In this document: one piece after another, positions 17,275 to 27,394 of the stretch
Layout: the number at the start of each line of letters is the position of its first letter
How positions within the stretch are numbered: position 1 is the first letter of the stretch
Assembly (NCBI GenBank): GCA_964638715.1
Contig: CAZWZF010000019.1
Coordinates: 19,128 to 83,127, forward strand
Length of the DNA stretch: 64,000 bases
DNA from: JBAXQQ01 sp037131695
GTDB lineage: Bacteria > Armatimonadota > Hebobacteria > CAIYQO01
Reading direction: 5' to 3'
The notes under the pieces: generated by a model
What the model saw: the letters and a program-made list of their open reading frames with translations, nothing else
Database searches by the model: none
What the model was told of the DNA's origin: nothing
Made by a program: the position numbers and the translations under genes

Positions 17275-18309
17275 CTACCCCTCTAACACCGTATCAAAAA
17301 ACGCAATGATATTCTCTGTTGGCATATCTTCGGTGAATACCTGGGATGGTCCGATAAGCAGGCCGCCGACGGGGGCGAAGGTGTCGAGGACGCGGAGCGT
17401 GGCATCGCGGACATCTGTCGGTTTTTTATGCACCAGAGTCAGGTGGCTTACGCCGCCGTCCAATGCCAGTCGTCCTTTGCGGAACTCTTTCAAACGGGCG
17501 TGGTCGTTATCTTTCACATAGTCGGGGAAGGGGTTCCAGCAATCTACACCTATTTTGATAAGGTCATCCAGCAATGGCCAGATGTACCCGCAGGAGTGGA
17601 ACCATACTTTTGCGCCGTGAGCATGAACGATATCGAATGCCTGTTTCCATGCCGGTTTATAATAGGTGCGCCACATCTCCGGGCTTATCATCAATCGGTC
17701 CATGGTGCCGATATCGTCATCGGCGCGGACAACTTCGATTTCTCCCTGACCGGCATTGAGCAGCTTTTCGATATAGCCAGTGGTGAACTCAGTCATCTTC
17801 TCAACATAAACCTGCATGTATTCTTCATCGGTGACATCAAACAGCGCGTTTTCATTTCCGCGCAGCATGTTGTGAATCTGGTAGCCAAGTCCGATGTGCC
17901 CGGCGGATACCACCATGTCCTTCGCCTTTATTTCCAAAGCCTGGGCATAAATATGCGAGAAATCGAAATCTTCCACTCGCGGCCATTCGTGAGTTTTCAA
18001 ATCTTCAATAGTATTGCATTCCAATAAACCAAAGTTATGCTGTGATGAATTGCCCCAGAAATCCAATTCAGTGCCGTCTGCCGCAATCTTTTGAGTGCCG
18101 GTGTATTTACCCATCACAGCATTCCATTCCCACACGCTGAATCCGTCGATGCCGGTTTTTAAATACAAGTCATTCTTGCCAGTTGCGCCATAATTTTTAT
18201 ACACTGCCGACATGGTATCGCCATGGGCATCAAAAGCAATCGGCGGCCGGTCAGGAATACCGCCGTTCAATGCAGTCAATATTCGGTTTCTGCGGGTCAT
18301 CGTTGTCAT
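17275..18309 (-). CDS. URO-D family protein, second copy
   Basis: This 344-residue protein opens MTTMTRRNRILTALNGGIPDRPPIAFD and carries WFHSCGYIWPLLDDLIKIGVDCWNP and GGVSHLTLVH in positions matching the catabolic URO-D/methyltransferase branch. It is only distantly similar to the copy at 12139. No HemE substrate motif is present. It is the last gene of the 26-kb operon, after a 91-bp gap that holds a dispersed repeat. Two ATGs (18309 and 18300) are possible; neither has a strong ribosome site, and I keep the longer. It may demethylate or rearrange a sugar-derived compound; the substrate is unknown. Confidence 0.82.
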   Translation of the reverse strand: MTTMTRRNRILTALNGGIPDRPPIAFDAHGDTMSAVYKNYGATGKNDLYLKTGIDGFSVWEWNAVMGKYTGTQKIAADGTELDFWGNSSQHNFGLLECNTIEDLKTHEWPRVEDFDFSHIYAQALEIKAKDMVVSAGHIGLGYQIHNMLRGNENALFDVTDEEYMQVYVEKMTEFTTGYIEKLLNAGQGEIEVVRADDDIGTMDRLMISPEMWRTYYKPAWKQAFDIVHAHGAKVWFHSCGYIWPLLDDLIKIGVDCWNPFPDYVKDNDHARLKEFRKGRLALDGGVSHLTLVHKKPTDVRDATLRVLDTFAPVGGLLIGPSQVFTEDMPTENIIAFFDTVLEG

Positions 18310-18358
18310 TTTATGTACCAGTTTTTGACATGATTAACATGATTGACATGATTAAATA

Positions 18359-18402
18359 ACTCCCCTCCTTGACAAGGAGGGGTGTCCGAAGGGTGGGTGG
18401 TT
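18359..18402. repeat. Dispersed GC-rich palindromic repeat, copy D
   Basis: CTCCCCTCCTTGACAAGGAG followed by a GTGTCCGAAGGGTGGGTGG tail lies directly at the end of the glycoside hydrolase gene at 18401 and overlaps its stop codon. The tail matches the inverted copy at 7847-7893, so the family has two tail subtypes (7847/18359 and 7949/13221). Confidence 0.65.
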
Positions 18403-20464
18403 ATTCTTCATTATTAATTAAGTATGCTTTCAACGCTTCTAACTTCCCATCAATAACATCACCTGTCAGCGCATCCGTAATTTTACCGCTAATCGGCGCG
18501 TCTTGCGGGACAAAGCTGAAGTATACTTTTGTATTGCTGTCATTTTCCCATAATACGCCGGCATATTCTTTCATTACCGTCGGTTTTACCATTTGGTCGC
18601 GGTATTTTTTATAGACAGATAGCAGTTCTTTTATTTTTTGGACCCGTTCTTGGTTCCAGTGTTCACGTGGAATAAGATGAAAGTTTAAATTCGGTATACG
18701 TTTAAATGCAATATATTGAAATAACGTTTCGAACGGTGCAGTACCTTTTAATATTTTACAATCATATGTATCGTCACCACGGTCATCACCATGACCAAAC
18801 CACATGCCAATGACGGTATTATATGAATATCCCAACATATTACCGGCATAAATATTGCCGCCATGCAGACCGCAGCAGGAATGGTTGGAAAATGTAACCA
18901 GGGCTTCCGGCTGAATATATATTCCGGCATTATTAAGTGTCGCGTATAATTCCGCCATTTTATCAAATTGAGGACGCATGCTGCCATCAGAATAGTCTAT
19001 CTGCCACCAACCGAGATTGCTGAATGAATCCCATAGGAAACCCGCCAAACCGGTTCTTTCACATACTCCCATAATCTGCTTTTTAATCTTGTCTGCTACC
19101 GGACCATTAAGATTTGCTGTCCAGCAACTCGCGGCATATCCTGTATCCGGGTGTCTTCCAGATTCTTTGGCTGCAAAGATACCGAATGCGCCATGTTCAA
19201 GTGATTTATCATGCTGAACAGTGGTATTCATTGAATAATGGGCAGCCATCCAGGAGAGTATTTTTACACCTTTTTCACGTGAACGGTCGCATAACGCCTT
19301 TAATTTCGCTTCGCCCCCCATGATGTCAGCAACTTCAAAATCAAGGGTGACGCACATATTCTGATGCCACCACTTTTCAAAGATAGTGCCTTTTTGTTTT
19401 TCCGGCGGTATTGCAGCGTCAAACGCCATCTTCAATGCTTCCTGGTGTTCCCATACCGGATCAATAAAGACATAATCTGCACCGAATTCTGATGCAACTT
19501 CCACAACATGTTCATAAGTTGTATCAAAGTTCATGTTATGCCAGACATTTTCACTGAATACTATAGCCGGTGGTGCTTCATTAATAATTCCAAATTGGTC
19601 CATTGACCGCGTTGCTTCATTTCTGGAAATTTCCAGCCACATATTTAGCGCGTCTACTTCATCGAGCACGGCTGATGAGTGAAGAATAGTCTTTGGGTTG
19701 GTACTGACTTTCGTCGATTGTTCAAATTCATGCATATCAAGATAACGCAGGTTGTCTTCGCCGCAATTGCTTTCAATAACGGTACGAATCAGCGATACCT
19801 GGTCAAACCATCCAAGCAGCACACCATCTTTGCCGTATTGCATATCAAATGACGGCAGCAGCGACCAGCGCCCCCATAAACTGCCGGGCAATAATGATGC
19901 CCATTTATCCAACCCAACGGTTGAATAAATAGTATGCAAATCAATTTTCATACTTGGCGGCGTTAACCAGTTGCGCAGGCAAATTGTGACATCATCCAGA
20001 CACCCGCCAATTTCCCATGTTTGCCGGTCTATTATACGGTGAATGGGAAGAGTGCCTTCATATTCAAACCAATATTTAAAACCAGTGAAAGAATTCCCTC
20101 TGACTTCCGATTTTGTCGGGGTAAAACAGATTGTAAATTCTGCTTCCAGCGGAGAACTGTCCCAATTGGCTTTACGGAAAACCGGGTCGCCAGAGCAGTC
20201 GCGGCGTTCGCGGAATAATGCATCCGGATCGCTGGTTGCCTTAGTTTTGATGCGGGTTACGCCGTAAGTGTCGGTAATATCAAGCAACCGAAATTGGCGA
20301 AAAACCTCACCATCGTAAGTGTCGAACCATGGAATAAACCGTGTTGATGAATTACGCACAGCGACACCATCAATTGTGATTGCGCCAAGGCTTGTCAGCC
20401 ATCCATCGGTGATTTCCAAATTGATATTTGCATCACCACATACTAATGTTTTGTACTCAGTCAT
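18401..20464 (-). CDS. Putative cytoplasmic glycoside hydrolase, alpha-galactosidase-like barrel
   Basis: The 687-residue protein has an N-terminal beta-rich half and a C-terminal TIM-barrel-like part: EFGADYVFIDPVWEH, EKGVKILSWMAAHYSM, TGLAGFLWDSFSNLGWW and a final small beta domain. The strand-end aspartates (FIDPVW, FLWDSF) sit where clan GH-D/GH31-type retaining hydrolases carry their catalytic acids, so an alpha-galactosidase-like activity is possible. Family assignment is uncertain and was made by eye. There is no signal peptide. The gene sits nine bases below the giant protein gene at 20474 in the 26-kb operon; AGGA is seven bases before the ATG. Confidence 0.55.
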   Translation of the reverse strand: MTEYKTLVCGDANINLEITDGWLTSLGAITIDGVAVRNSSTRFIPWFDTYDGEVFRQFRLLDITDTYGVTRIKTKATSDPDALFRERRDCSGDPVFRKANWDSSPLEAEFTICFTPTKSEVRGNSFTGFKYWFEYEGTLPIHRIIDRQTWEIGGCLDDVTICLRNWLTPPSMKIDLHTIYSTVGLDKWASLLPGSLWGRWSLLPSFDMQYGKDGVLLGWFDQVSLIRTVIESNCGEDNLRYLDMHEFEQSTKVSTNPKTILHSSAVLDEVDALNMWLEISRNEATRSMDQFGIINEAPPAIVFSENVWHNMNFDTTYEHVVEVASEFGADYVFIDPVWEHQEALKMAFDAAIPPEKQKGTIFEKWWHQNMCVTLDFEVADIMGGEAKLKALCDRSREKGVKILSWMAAHYSMNTTVQHDKSLEHGAFGIFAAKESGRHPDTGYAASCWTANLNGPVADKIKKQIMGVCERTGLAGFLWDSFSNLGWWQIDYSDGSMRPQFDKMAELYATLNNAGIYIQPEALVTFSNHSCCGLHGGNIYAGNMLGYSYNTVIGMWFGHGDDRGDDTYDCKILKGTAPFETLFQYIAFKRIPNLNFHLIPREHWNQERVQKIKELLSVYKKYRDQMVKPTVMKEYAGVLWENDSNTKVYFSFVPQDAPISGKITDALTGDVIDGKLEALKAYLINNEE

Positions 20465-20473
20465 AATGTGTTC

Positions 20474-23400
20474 CTATTCAAAGATTATTGTGCCCCAGTT
20501 GGCGCTGACTACGCGCACTTCGCTGGGAATGTCGTTGGTAACGCCAGTATCCTGGTTGTACAGGTAACGGCGCAGGGTTGTCTTAGTACCGCTGCCATCG
20601 CTGAGAAGAACACCCTGGTCGCCTTGCAATTGAGCATTTTTCGCAGGTGCTGTCATGCCAATGTCAGCCCATGGTATAGCGACCTGTGCAAGGTAGCTGT
20701 TTGTTTCTACCTGTACAGTGCCGGTAACGGTTGTCAGTTGTATAACCCGTTCAAACGGCTCTTCGGCAACTGGCGATTTATAAAGCATGGGTGCTTTCGC
20801 CATGCCAGCCGGAACTTTTCCCCACATGGCAACTGCATTTAATCCACCTTTATCGCCAGGGGTGATTATTATTCTTACATCACCGGGTTGTACAACACGT
20901 TTTCCTTCCGGTTTCGGGTTAACTATGCCAAGATGAATGTCTAAACCATCGCCGCCCTTAAACGGGAAATGCCAGTCGGTGGTGACATTTTTCCACGGTG
21001 TAGCATCTTGAACTTTGAATATCGCGTAAAGGTTTTTGTCATCGTATGCTAATCCAACCTGTGCTTTGAATGTTTCATCAATTGTTATGGTGCCAAGTTT
21101 TTTCAAATCCCAGCCTTTTAAGGTTGCGTCCAAAGCCGGAGTTGTTTTTATTGCGCTCAATGGTGGTGCTGTTTGCTGTCCATTATCTGTTGTTGCGGAA
21201 GCGATGACGGCTTTAAAATCATCGTTGCTGACAGAAATATTTCCAGCGTCAAATGTGCGTATTTTATCCCAGCCCTGCAGTTCAAGAATGCGTCCGTCTA
21301 CATCGCCGCAGAAAAGATAAACTTTACCGGTTTTTGGATGTTTGAAGAAATAACCGGAGAAGTTTTCAATAAAGAATACATCAAAGTTAGGGGATGGGCC
21401 GCGGCCGTTGTCGTAACCAATTTGATCGATAAATAAACCGTCTTCGCTGAGGAATCCGAAATAGCCGCGATAAACGCCAACGCCGACAATTTGTCCACCG
21501 TTTTGTTTCGGCATTTCTGCAAATCCGGCAATTCGCAATGCGCCATAAAGGTCTCCCGTTTTAGCAAGTGGTGCCCGAAGTGCATAAAACACTGCAACAC
21601 GACTGTATCGCCAGTCAATTTTGCCATCGCGATTAAACTTATAGATCCCGTCTTCCCCGCCGCCGTCCATTCCGCCATTCACCGGGTTGCGCAGGCTGGC
21701 AACAGCATAAAACTTCTTCCAGTCATCTTTATAAGAAGGCCATACATCCATCCAGTTGCTGTATTTATTCATGTCTCCGTTGCCGGTTATTACTGTTGGT
21801 GCGTCTTCCGGTTTTGGATAAATTGGAATACCTTTTTCATCCAAACCATTTGGACGGAAAAGACGTCCGCCTTGAATAAATCCACCGTCGGGATGCATAG
21901 TGCCGCCGAACTGGGCGATTGCATTGCCAAGGCCGATACCGCTTATCTTGCGATACTCTCCTTCCTGTATCAACCCGTCGCCATTCTGGTCTTTCCATTC
22001 AAAAGATGTGTTCCATGGCCATTCCTGTTTCGCGTTATTTAACGGTGGGAAATAACTCTGGTAATTGCTGACTGAATATACCGGCTGGTATCGGTCGCCT
22101 TTTACAGCAAATACTCCGCCATGTCCATTAAATGCGAATGGTTTGCCGGCAATAGTGGTTTGGTGGAATGTTGCGCCCATAAAACCGTATACCTGTTCAG
22201 AACCGCCTATAGCATTACCACCCATGGCAGACTGTCGGTATACTGTAGCTTCTGGTCGCCATGTCCCTTTATCGTAATCGACTATGAACTTGGTATTATG
22301 TATCAGAACTTCTTCCGGTTTGTCCAGATTCGGCGCCATCATCGGCGCGTAAGCTGCGCTGCCGTAGAAATCTTTTATTAACTTGCCATTTTTCACATTC
22401 CACAGACTGATTCGTTTCGGAGTATTGTCATTTTCAGTAACCCATAATTGTCCTTTGGCATCAACGGAAATTCCGCAAGGATTCAACATGCCGTCAGGGT
22501 CAAACTTGCCCATTAATGGACGACCGCCTTTTTTACCGATGGATTTAACCAGTTTTCCCTGCGCGTCATATCCCAGCACCTGCATCTGTTTTCCGCCTAC
22601 GCTTACCCATAATATTCCCGCGTTCAGAGCCATGCCATAAGGCATTTCCAATCCTTCAGAGATGAACGGGTTAACCGTGCCATCTTTTAAATTAATAGTG
22701 ACAATTTGTTCTCCGCTGACAGCAAATAAACGATTATTTACAGCATCATATTTTATATTTCCCGGGTTTTGTACGGTGTAGGTGTTTGCGAGCTTCATGG
22801 TCTTTTTATCAAGAGCAACCACTTTGTTCTCGGTGTATAAAGATGCAAACAGGTAATCCGGGCTGGTGGTTAGACCGGTAATATTTGCATCATGAATAGC
22901 TGCTGCTCCGACAGGCTTTGCTGGCCAATTTGTAGTGTTCCAGTCAGATACCGGCATCACTCCCTGACCTGAGATAAAGTTCATTCGGTTTCCGTTTGCC
23001 GTGTTGAAGACAAATAGACCGCCATGATTTGCTCCTTTGCGATTTTTGCCATCTTTCGCGACATATATCATTTCATTGTCATATACCAGTGCGGTAGCAC
23101 CGCCATCAAAATCACCCCATGATATGCGGGAACCCCATTGTTTTTGACCAGTAGCATCAACCTTTATCAAAAAGTCGCCGCCTTCGTTAAAGGTCCACAT
23201 CAGGTATGAGTTGCCTTTGTCGTCGGATACCGCATCTATTGGATTAGCGTGGTCGCCGCCCCAACCGAACTTTCCGCCGCTGTTGCCCCAACCCGGGTTG
23301 CCGCTGTTCATAACACTGCAGATATATTTTGGAGTTATGCCAGGGTGGGTGAGTGCTTTCATGGTATATTGACCGGGTGGTACCGGTTTGCCGTTATCAT

Positions 23401-24388
23401 CTTTGCCATCCCATGTTTCTGTTTGTGCACCGGCGCTGCGCTGCGCCTTGGTTAACAGAGTGCGCACTATCTGCCCATCAGGCTGGCAAATAGCAAGGCT
23501 GACGAATCCGGCAGTAGGATTAGTATATTTCACCGGGATGTTAAATACTTTAATTACTTTATCTGTTCCAAAAATTCGTTTCTCTTCATTTGCTTGTTCC
23601 ATTAACGTAGATTTTACATCAGCCGGTGCGATAAAATTCAGCGCTCCCCAACCATCAGTACGCTGGTAATGAAAACCACCGGCAGATACAACTTCAAAAA
23701 AGTTGTGCTGCAGTGAACCATCGGCATTTCCCCATAACGGCTGTAAAGTAGCAGTCCATTTGTCGCCGGCTTTCGGCGCAGATGCTTTAATTACTGACCA
23801 TGGTATCCGTCCTTCCAAGATATAACCACCGTCGCACTTCTTGAACATCAACCCGCTTTTATCACCAATTAATGTAGTGACACCATGAAAATCCATGCCA
23901 TAGCGCAAGTCCAGGGTAGGCTGTGCTTTGTCAGTGAAATACCACATGGTGCAATGCACGATAGCTTCGCTGTTTATTTTATCAGCAGGAATCGGGTTTT
24001 TCATGGCAGCATCGGTAATCAGCCGAAATTGCAATCCGTCACCTGCCCAACCGCGGAAGGGGTCAACTGTTGGGTCGACACGGTTAATCATTGGGCTGGC
24101 ATCGACATATTTTACCACCAGTAAAAGTCCGTTGGCATCATAAGCGGTGGCTACTTTGCAGGAGAAGAATTCCTTTAAATCCGGGTCGGCATACATATCT
24201 ATGAACGTTTCCGGTTTCCAATCAGATATGTCGCCATCGACAGTGATTTTTCCATCTTTGGCTGCATCTTGAACCGGGTATGCATTTAGATGCGTGTGTT
24301 TATACTTGGGTATTTCCGCTCCTGCACCAATAGCAAGCAGCAGGAAAATTACCAGCAACCCGAAAATTAGAAATGAATTGTGAAACAT
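20474..24388 (-). CDS. Giant secreted protein: CBM9-like, FlgD Ig, propeller, CBM9-like (paralogue 2)
   Basis: This 1304-residue protein has a signal peptide ending around LAIGAGA and a CBM9-type module (ITVDGDISDWKPET). Next come a FlgD-type Ig fold near 285-360 (TWDGKDDNGKPVPPGQYTMK), a long propeller (GISVDAKGQLWVTENDN) and a C-terminal CBM9-type module. The calcium-type loop is DQNGDGLIQEGE. It matches the proteins at 8050 and 37170 in order and length, and blocks such as NSGNPGWGNSGGKFGWGGDH align with theirs. It is presumably exported to the surface to bind polysaccharide. GGAGAAGG precedes the ATG at 24388. Internal gene of the 26-kb operon, with 27 bp to the upstream gene. Confidence 0.75.
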   Translation of the reverse strand: MFHNSFLIFGLLVIFLLLAIGAGAEIPKYKHTHLNAYPVQDAAKDGKITVDGDISDWKPETFIDMYADPDLKEFFSCKVATAYDANGLLLVVKYVDASPMINRVDPTVDPFRGWAGDGLQFRLITDAAMKNPIPADKINSEAIVHCTMWYFTDKAQPTLDLRYGMDFHGVTTLIGDKSGLMFKKCDGGYILEGRIPWSVIKASAPKAGDKWTATLQPLWGNADGSLQHNFFEVVSAGGFHYQRTDGWGALNFIAPADVKSTLMEQANEEKRIFGTDKVIKVFNIPVKYTNPTAGFVSLAICQPDGQIVRTLLTKAQRSAGAQTETWDGKDDNGKPVPPGQYTMKALTHPGITPKYICSVMNSGNPGWGNSGGKFGWGGDHANPIDAVSDDKGNSYLMWTFNEGGDFLIKVDATGQKQWGSRISWGDFDGGATALVYDNEMIYVAKDGKNRKGANHGGLFVFNTANGNRMNFISGQGVMPVSDWNTTNWPAKPVGAAAIHDANITGLTTSPDYLFASLYTENKVVALDKKTMKLANTYTVQNPGNIKYDAVNNRLFAVSGEQIVTINLKDGTVNPFISEGLEMPYGMALNAGILWVSVGGKQMQVLGYDAQGKLVKSIGKKGGRPLMGKFDPDGMLNPCGISVDAKGQLWVTENDNTPKRISLWNVKNGKLIKDFYGSAAYAPMMAPNLDKPEEVLIHNTKFIVDYDKGTWRPEATVYRQSAMGGNAIGGSEQVYGFMGATFHQTTIAGKPFAFNGHGGVFAVKGDRYQPVYSVSNYQSYFPPLNNAKQEWPWNTSFEWKDQNGDGLIQEGEYRKISGIGLGNAIAQFGGTMHPDGGFIQGGRLFRPNGLDEKGIPIYPKPEDAPTVITGNGDMNKYSNWMDVWPSYKDDWKKFYAVASLRNPVNGGMDGGGEDGIYKFNRDGKIDWRYSRVAVFYALRAPLAKTGDLYGALRIAGFAEMPKQNGGQIVGVGVYRGYFGFLSEDGLFIDQIGYDNGRGPSPNFDVFFIENFSGYFFKHPKTGKVYLFCGDVDGRILELQGWDKIRTFDAGNISVSNDDFKAVIASATTDNGQQTAPPLSAIKTTPALDATLKGWDLKKLGTITIDETFKAQVGLAYDDKNLYAIFKVQDATPWKNVTTDWHFPFKGGDGLDIHLGIVNPKPEGKRVVQPGDVRIIITPGDKGGLNAVAMWGKVPAGMAKAPMLYKSPVAEEPFERVIQLTTVTGTVQVETNSYLAQVAIPWADIGMTAPAKNAQLQGDQGVLLSDGSGTKTTLRRYLYNQDTGVTNDIPSEVRVVSANWGTIIFE

Positions 24389-24415
24389 TAACCTTCTCCC
24401 CTTTATAGAAATGCG

Positions 24416-26302
24416 TTATCGCAATCTTACCTTAACTACGCGCTGATTGCCAGCATCGTATACTGCACCGCGTCCACCAGAAATGCTGACTAATGTTGGT
24501 GAATCGAATAATCCGGCATCACCACCGGCAATATCAGTGAATCCAAGTTGAGCGGCGAATTTTGGTGCTTCAGTTGGATTTGTACTTATAGTAAATGATA
24601 ACACCCGCTGTCGTTTGCTGTCAGATAACAGTAGATATCCACTATCTGCGGCGATGTATAATGTATCGCCAAAATTATCTTTTCCGATGCTGTTCAATGT
24701 CCATGTCGGTGTGAGTTGCCCATCTTTTTCCACTGTGAATGCCATCACTGAATTGCCTATGGATATTAGCAATGATGTACCCAAAGATGTAATTGAGTTT
24801 AAATTTCCCGCTGGCAAGTTGTTTGTCATTGGAGTAAATTGACATGGTTCAGCAGTTGTTGCTCGTATCAGCTTGTTATTGCGTGAATCAACAGCAAAAA
24901 TATAAGGTGAAACCTGAGTGGCTGCGATGAGTCTCCCATCATATGTTCCTGTTTTCACTGTTTCAGCATGATTTGCTCTATCGGTGAATGGTTCCGGTTT
25001 CATTTTTAATAGAGTTATACCAGTTTGTTTTGGTTTGTATTCAAGCGAAAAATACCCGGGATTAATACCATAAGATATGATATTACCTTGTTCATCATTG
25101 AATCCCTGGCAAGTTGGACCGGGATATTCCGCGCGAACTGGTGGCGCAGCAGGATCATTATTTGCAAAGTCAAACCATAGCATTCCGGTGCTGTTGTCAT
25201 TGCCGACACCGATGTATCCTTGCCGGGTGATACCCAGGCAATACGAATATGGTATTGAACCAAAACGTCGCTTCAATACAAGTTTATCTTCAACTAACGC
25301 AGCATGGTATAAAGCATCAGTTGATTTTATATAAAAATCGCCGTTCGGTGCATCAGCTATTTGAGTTACACGGAAAAGTGCGTTATTCCATTGCGATACA
25401 ACACCGGGAGCAGATTTCATGTCACGAGTAAAAGTGCCGACAAATCCATAATGTCCGGCATCCCATATTCTATCTTTTGTCAGTATTACTGATCCGGTAT
25501 AGCCAGTTGGTACAGCACCCATTGATGGTAATGCTACTGGTGTGAAATCTGGCAACGGTACACCTTTTATACTAACTTTATAGACTTTATTTCCTCCACC
25601 GCGATAAAAGTTTCCTGTTTCATCCATGCTTATTCTTCCGCCGTTTACCGGATCAAGAAACATCGTTTGTAATGTACCGTCATTTAAAACTTCCTGTACC
25701 AGATATCCTAATATTTTATACCCGTCTGCCGGTGAATATTTCATTTGTGAATATCCAACATAAAGATGAGTGCTGTCAGCACTTGCTGTCAGTGCAACAT
25801 CACGACTATACCATGGATATGACCATGTGGTTAATTTACTACGGGGAACCAGCACTTCAGGCAAGGCGTCTGGATTGCATTTTATTCTACAGATATTTGG
25901 TTGCACCAGTATCCATGGTGGCATCAAGTGATTAAAGTTTCCTTCATAATTAATGGGAATTCCAGCAATGAAATAGAGATAGCCGTGGGAAAAAGCAAAA
26001 GTAGCACCACCAAGCATCCATTTATCTGGAACTTTTGTTTCCCATAATCGTTTGCCGCCGGTATTCATTACTATTATTCTATCGCCGCCGCTGGTGTAAA
26101 TTCGTCCTTTGGTGTCAACCACCACGCCGCCACCGCTTCGTCCAAGAATGCCTCGTACAATAGACCATGCTTCACCACCCCCACCGCTATTACCAACAAC
26201 GCCGACCCACTCTAATGATGAATCTGCCGCATTGATAGCAGATGAGAGCATTACCATTAAGAAAATAGTAATGATTTGCGATAGTGATGAAAAACGTACC
26301 AT
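24416..26302 (-). CDS. Secreted beta-propeller protein (PQQ/NHL-like)
   Basis: This 628-residue protein has a signal peptide (SQIITIFLMVMLSSAINAA) and then repeated blade-like segments: GRIYTSGGDRIIVMNTGGKRLWETKVP resembles a PQQ-repeat blade, and RISMDETGNFYRGGGNKVYKVS and GVYDAGNQRVVKVRLR-type ends resemble NHL blades. It lacks the sugar-binding and FlgD modules of its giant neighbours. No catalytic motif is visible. It may be a sugar-binding or scaffold protein of the same surface system, or a lyase, since some propellers are polysaccharide lyases. It is separated from the esterase gene upstream by three bases, so the two are translationally linked; TTGGAGAAT precedes the ATG. Confidence 0.65.
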   Translation of the reverse strand: MVRFSSLSQIITIFLMVMLSSAINAADSSLEWVGVVGNSGGGGEAWSIVRGILGRSGGGVVVDTKGRIYTSGGDRIIVMNTGGKRLWETKVPDKWMLGGATFAFSHGYLYFIAGIPINYEGNFNHLMPPWILVQPNICRIKCNPDALPEVLVPRSKLTTWSYPWYSRDVALTASADSTHLYVGYSQMKYSPADGYKILGYLVQEVLNDGTLQTMFLDPVNGGRISMDETGNFYRGGGNKVYKVSIKGVPLPDFTPVALPSMGAVPTGYTGSVILTKDRIWDAGHYGFVGTFTRDMKSAPGVVSQWNNALFRVTQIADAPNGDFYIKSTDALYHAALVEDKLVLKRRFGSIPYSYCLGITRQGYIGVGNDNSTGMLWFDFANNDPAAPPVRAEYPGPTCQGFNDEQGNIISYGINPGYFSLEYKPKQTGITLLKMKPEPFTDRANHAETVKTGTYDGRLIAATQVSPYIFAVDSRNNKLIRATTAEPCQFTPMTNNLPAGNLNSITSLGTSLLISIGNSVMAFTVEKDGQLTPTWTLNSIGKDNFGDTLYIAADSGYLLLSDSKRQRVLSFTISTNPTEAPKFAAQLGFTDIAGGDAGLFDSPTLVSISGGRGAVYDAGNQRVVKVRLR

Positions 26303-26305
26303 AAT

Positions 26306-27376
26306 TTATTCTCCAAGTACCTGTTTCAATACGGGAAGAACTGTCTTTGCCATTCGGTAAAAACCCAGATCGTTGGGATGACATCCATCTACAGTACAAG
26401 CGTCACGATTGTCTGTTCCAAACAGGGTTTCACCATCAATAAAGTATACATTTGTATCGCCTTTATTTATTGCGTTCTGCCAGGTTTGGAGAACGATATC
26501 TCGTCGTTTACGGCAATCGTCATTTTGGTAAAAATCACATTTTGTCAGCATTATTATTGGCAAGTTTGGTTGTTTATCCCGGATAATATGGAAAAAAGGT
26601 TCGTGGGTAGCTTGCAGATGATCAATATTTGGCGCGTTATGATCGTAATCAAGTATAAACGCAGACATCTCTAAGCTGGCGATAGTATGCGCTATTGCCG
26701 TTTCACCACGCGCGCTGCCACTGAAGCCAAGGTTTATCAATGGTGCGTCAACCCATCTTGTCAGCATATTAGTGTAGGCATTTCCGGTTCTTGATGCACA
26801 TCCGCCTTGTGTGATTGATGAACCATAAATAGCCACAGGATTTTTTATTGTGAAAGGTGTAGGCGATACAATTGCACATCCTGGATTAAATCCGATTTCT
26901 ACAGAATTTACACCACTGTAAAGAGGCATGTATAAAGACCAATCGCGCATTTCATCATTAGATAATCCGTCTGCCAGTATTATTTCTATCTTTTTTTCAC
27001 CGATACCTGGACTTATAGAATTATAGAATTTTTTGTCATTGCTGATGCCAATATATAGATCGAATCCAGCACTGCCGTTGCGCGGCATTTTATTCATATC
27101 ACCTGGTTCATGCAATTCTGCACGAATTGCAATAGTAGCTGCATTTGTACGAAATCGAATCATTCCGCCAGAGGTATTATATGCAAGGTATCGCACCCCG
27201 TCATTTGTTTCCGGTAAAATAGCCTCTGGCAATCGGCATAATTTGTGTTCTTCATGGTACCATGCAAACCCGCTGAGTTCGAATGGTGCCAGCAGCGCAT
27301 CAGCAAAGACTAATTCTTTCCCGCCGATTTCAGCTTTTTTAAAATTTACATCAATTTCTTCAATTTTCTTGCTCAT
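26306..27376 (-). CDS. SGNH/GDSL-family esterase-like hydrolase
   Basis: The N-terminal 165 residues are beta-rich, as in two-domain carbohydrate esterases. From about 170 the SGNH blocks appear: IYGSSITQGG with the nucleophile Ser (GSS instead of GDS), INLGFSGSARGE as block II, and DGCHPNDLGF holding the Asp-x-x-His pair. The family removes acetyl or other acyl groups from sugars. It has no signal peptide, so it would act on imported, still acylated, oligosaccharides. Position inside the 26-kb operon (3 and 18 bp to its neighbours) supports a role in processing a decorated glycan. Confidence 0.78.
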   Translation of the reverse strand: MSKKIEEIDVNFKKAEIGGKELVFADALLAPFELSGFAWYHEEHKLCRLPEAILPETNDGVRYLAYNTSGGMIRFRTNAATIAIRAELHEPGDMNKMPRNGSAGFDLYIGISNDKKFYNSISPGIGEKKIEIILADGLSNDEMRDWSLYMPLYSGVNSVEIGFNPGCAIVSPTPFTIKNPVAIYGSSITQGGCASRTGNAYTNMLTRWVDAPLINLGFSGSARGETAIAHTIASLEMSAFILDYDHNAPNIDHLQATHEPFFHIIRDKQPNLPIIMLTKCDFYQNDDCRKRRDIVLQTWQNAINKGDTNVYFIDGETLFGTDNRDACTVDGCHPNDLGFYRMAKTVLPVLKQVLGE

Positions 27377-27394
27377 AATATTTCAAACCTTTTA

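Noticed and set aside
12139..18309. URO-D family genes as haem biosynthesis (hemE)
   Set aside because: Both lack the RQAGR substrate motif and sit among carbohydrate catabolism genes; the catabolic branch of the family fits better.
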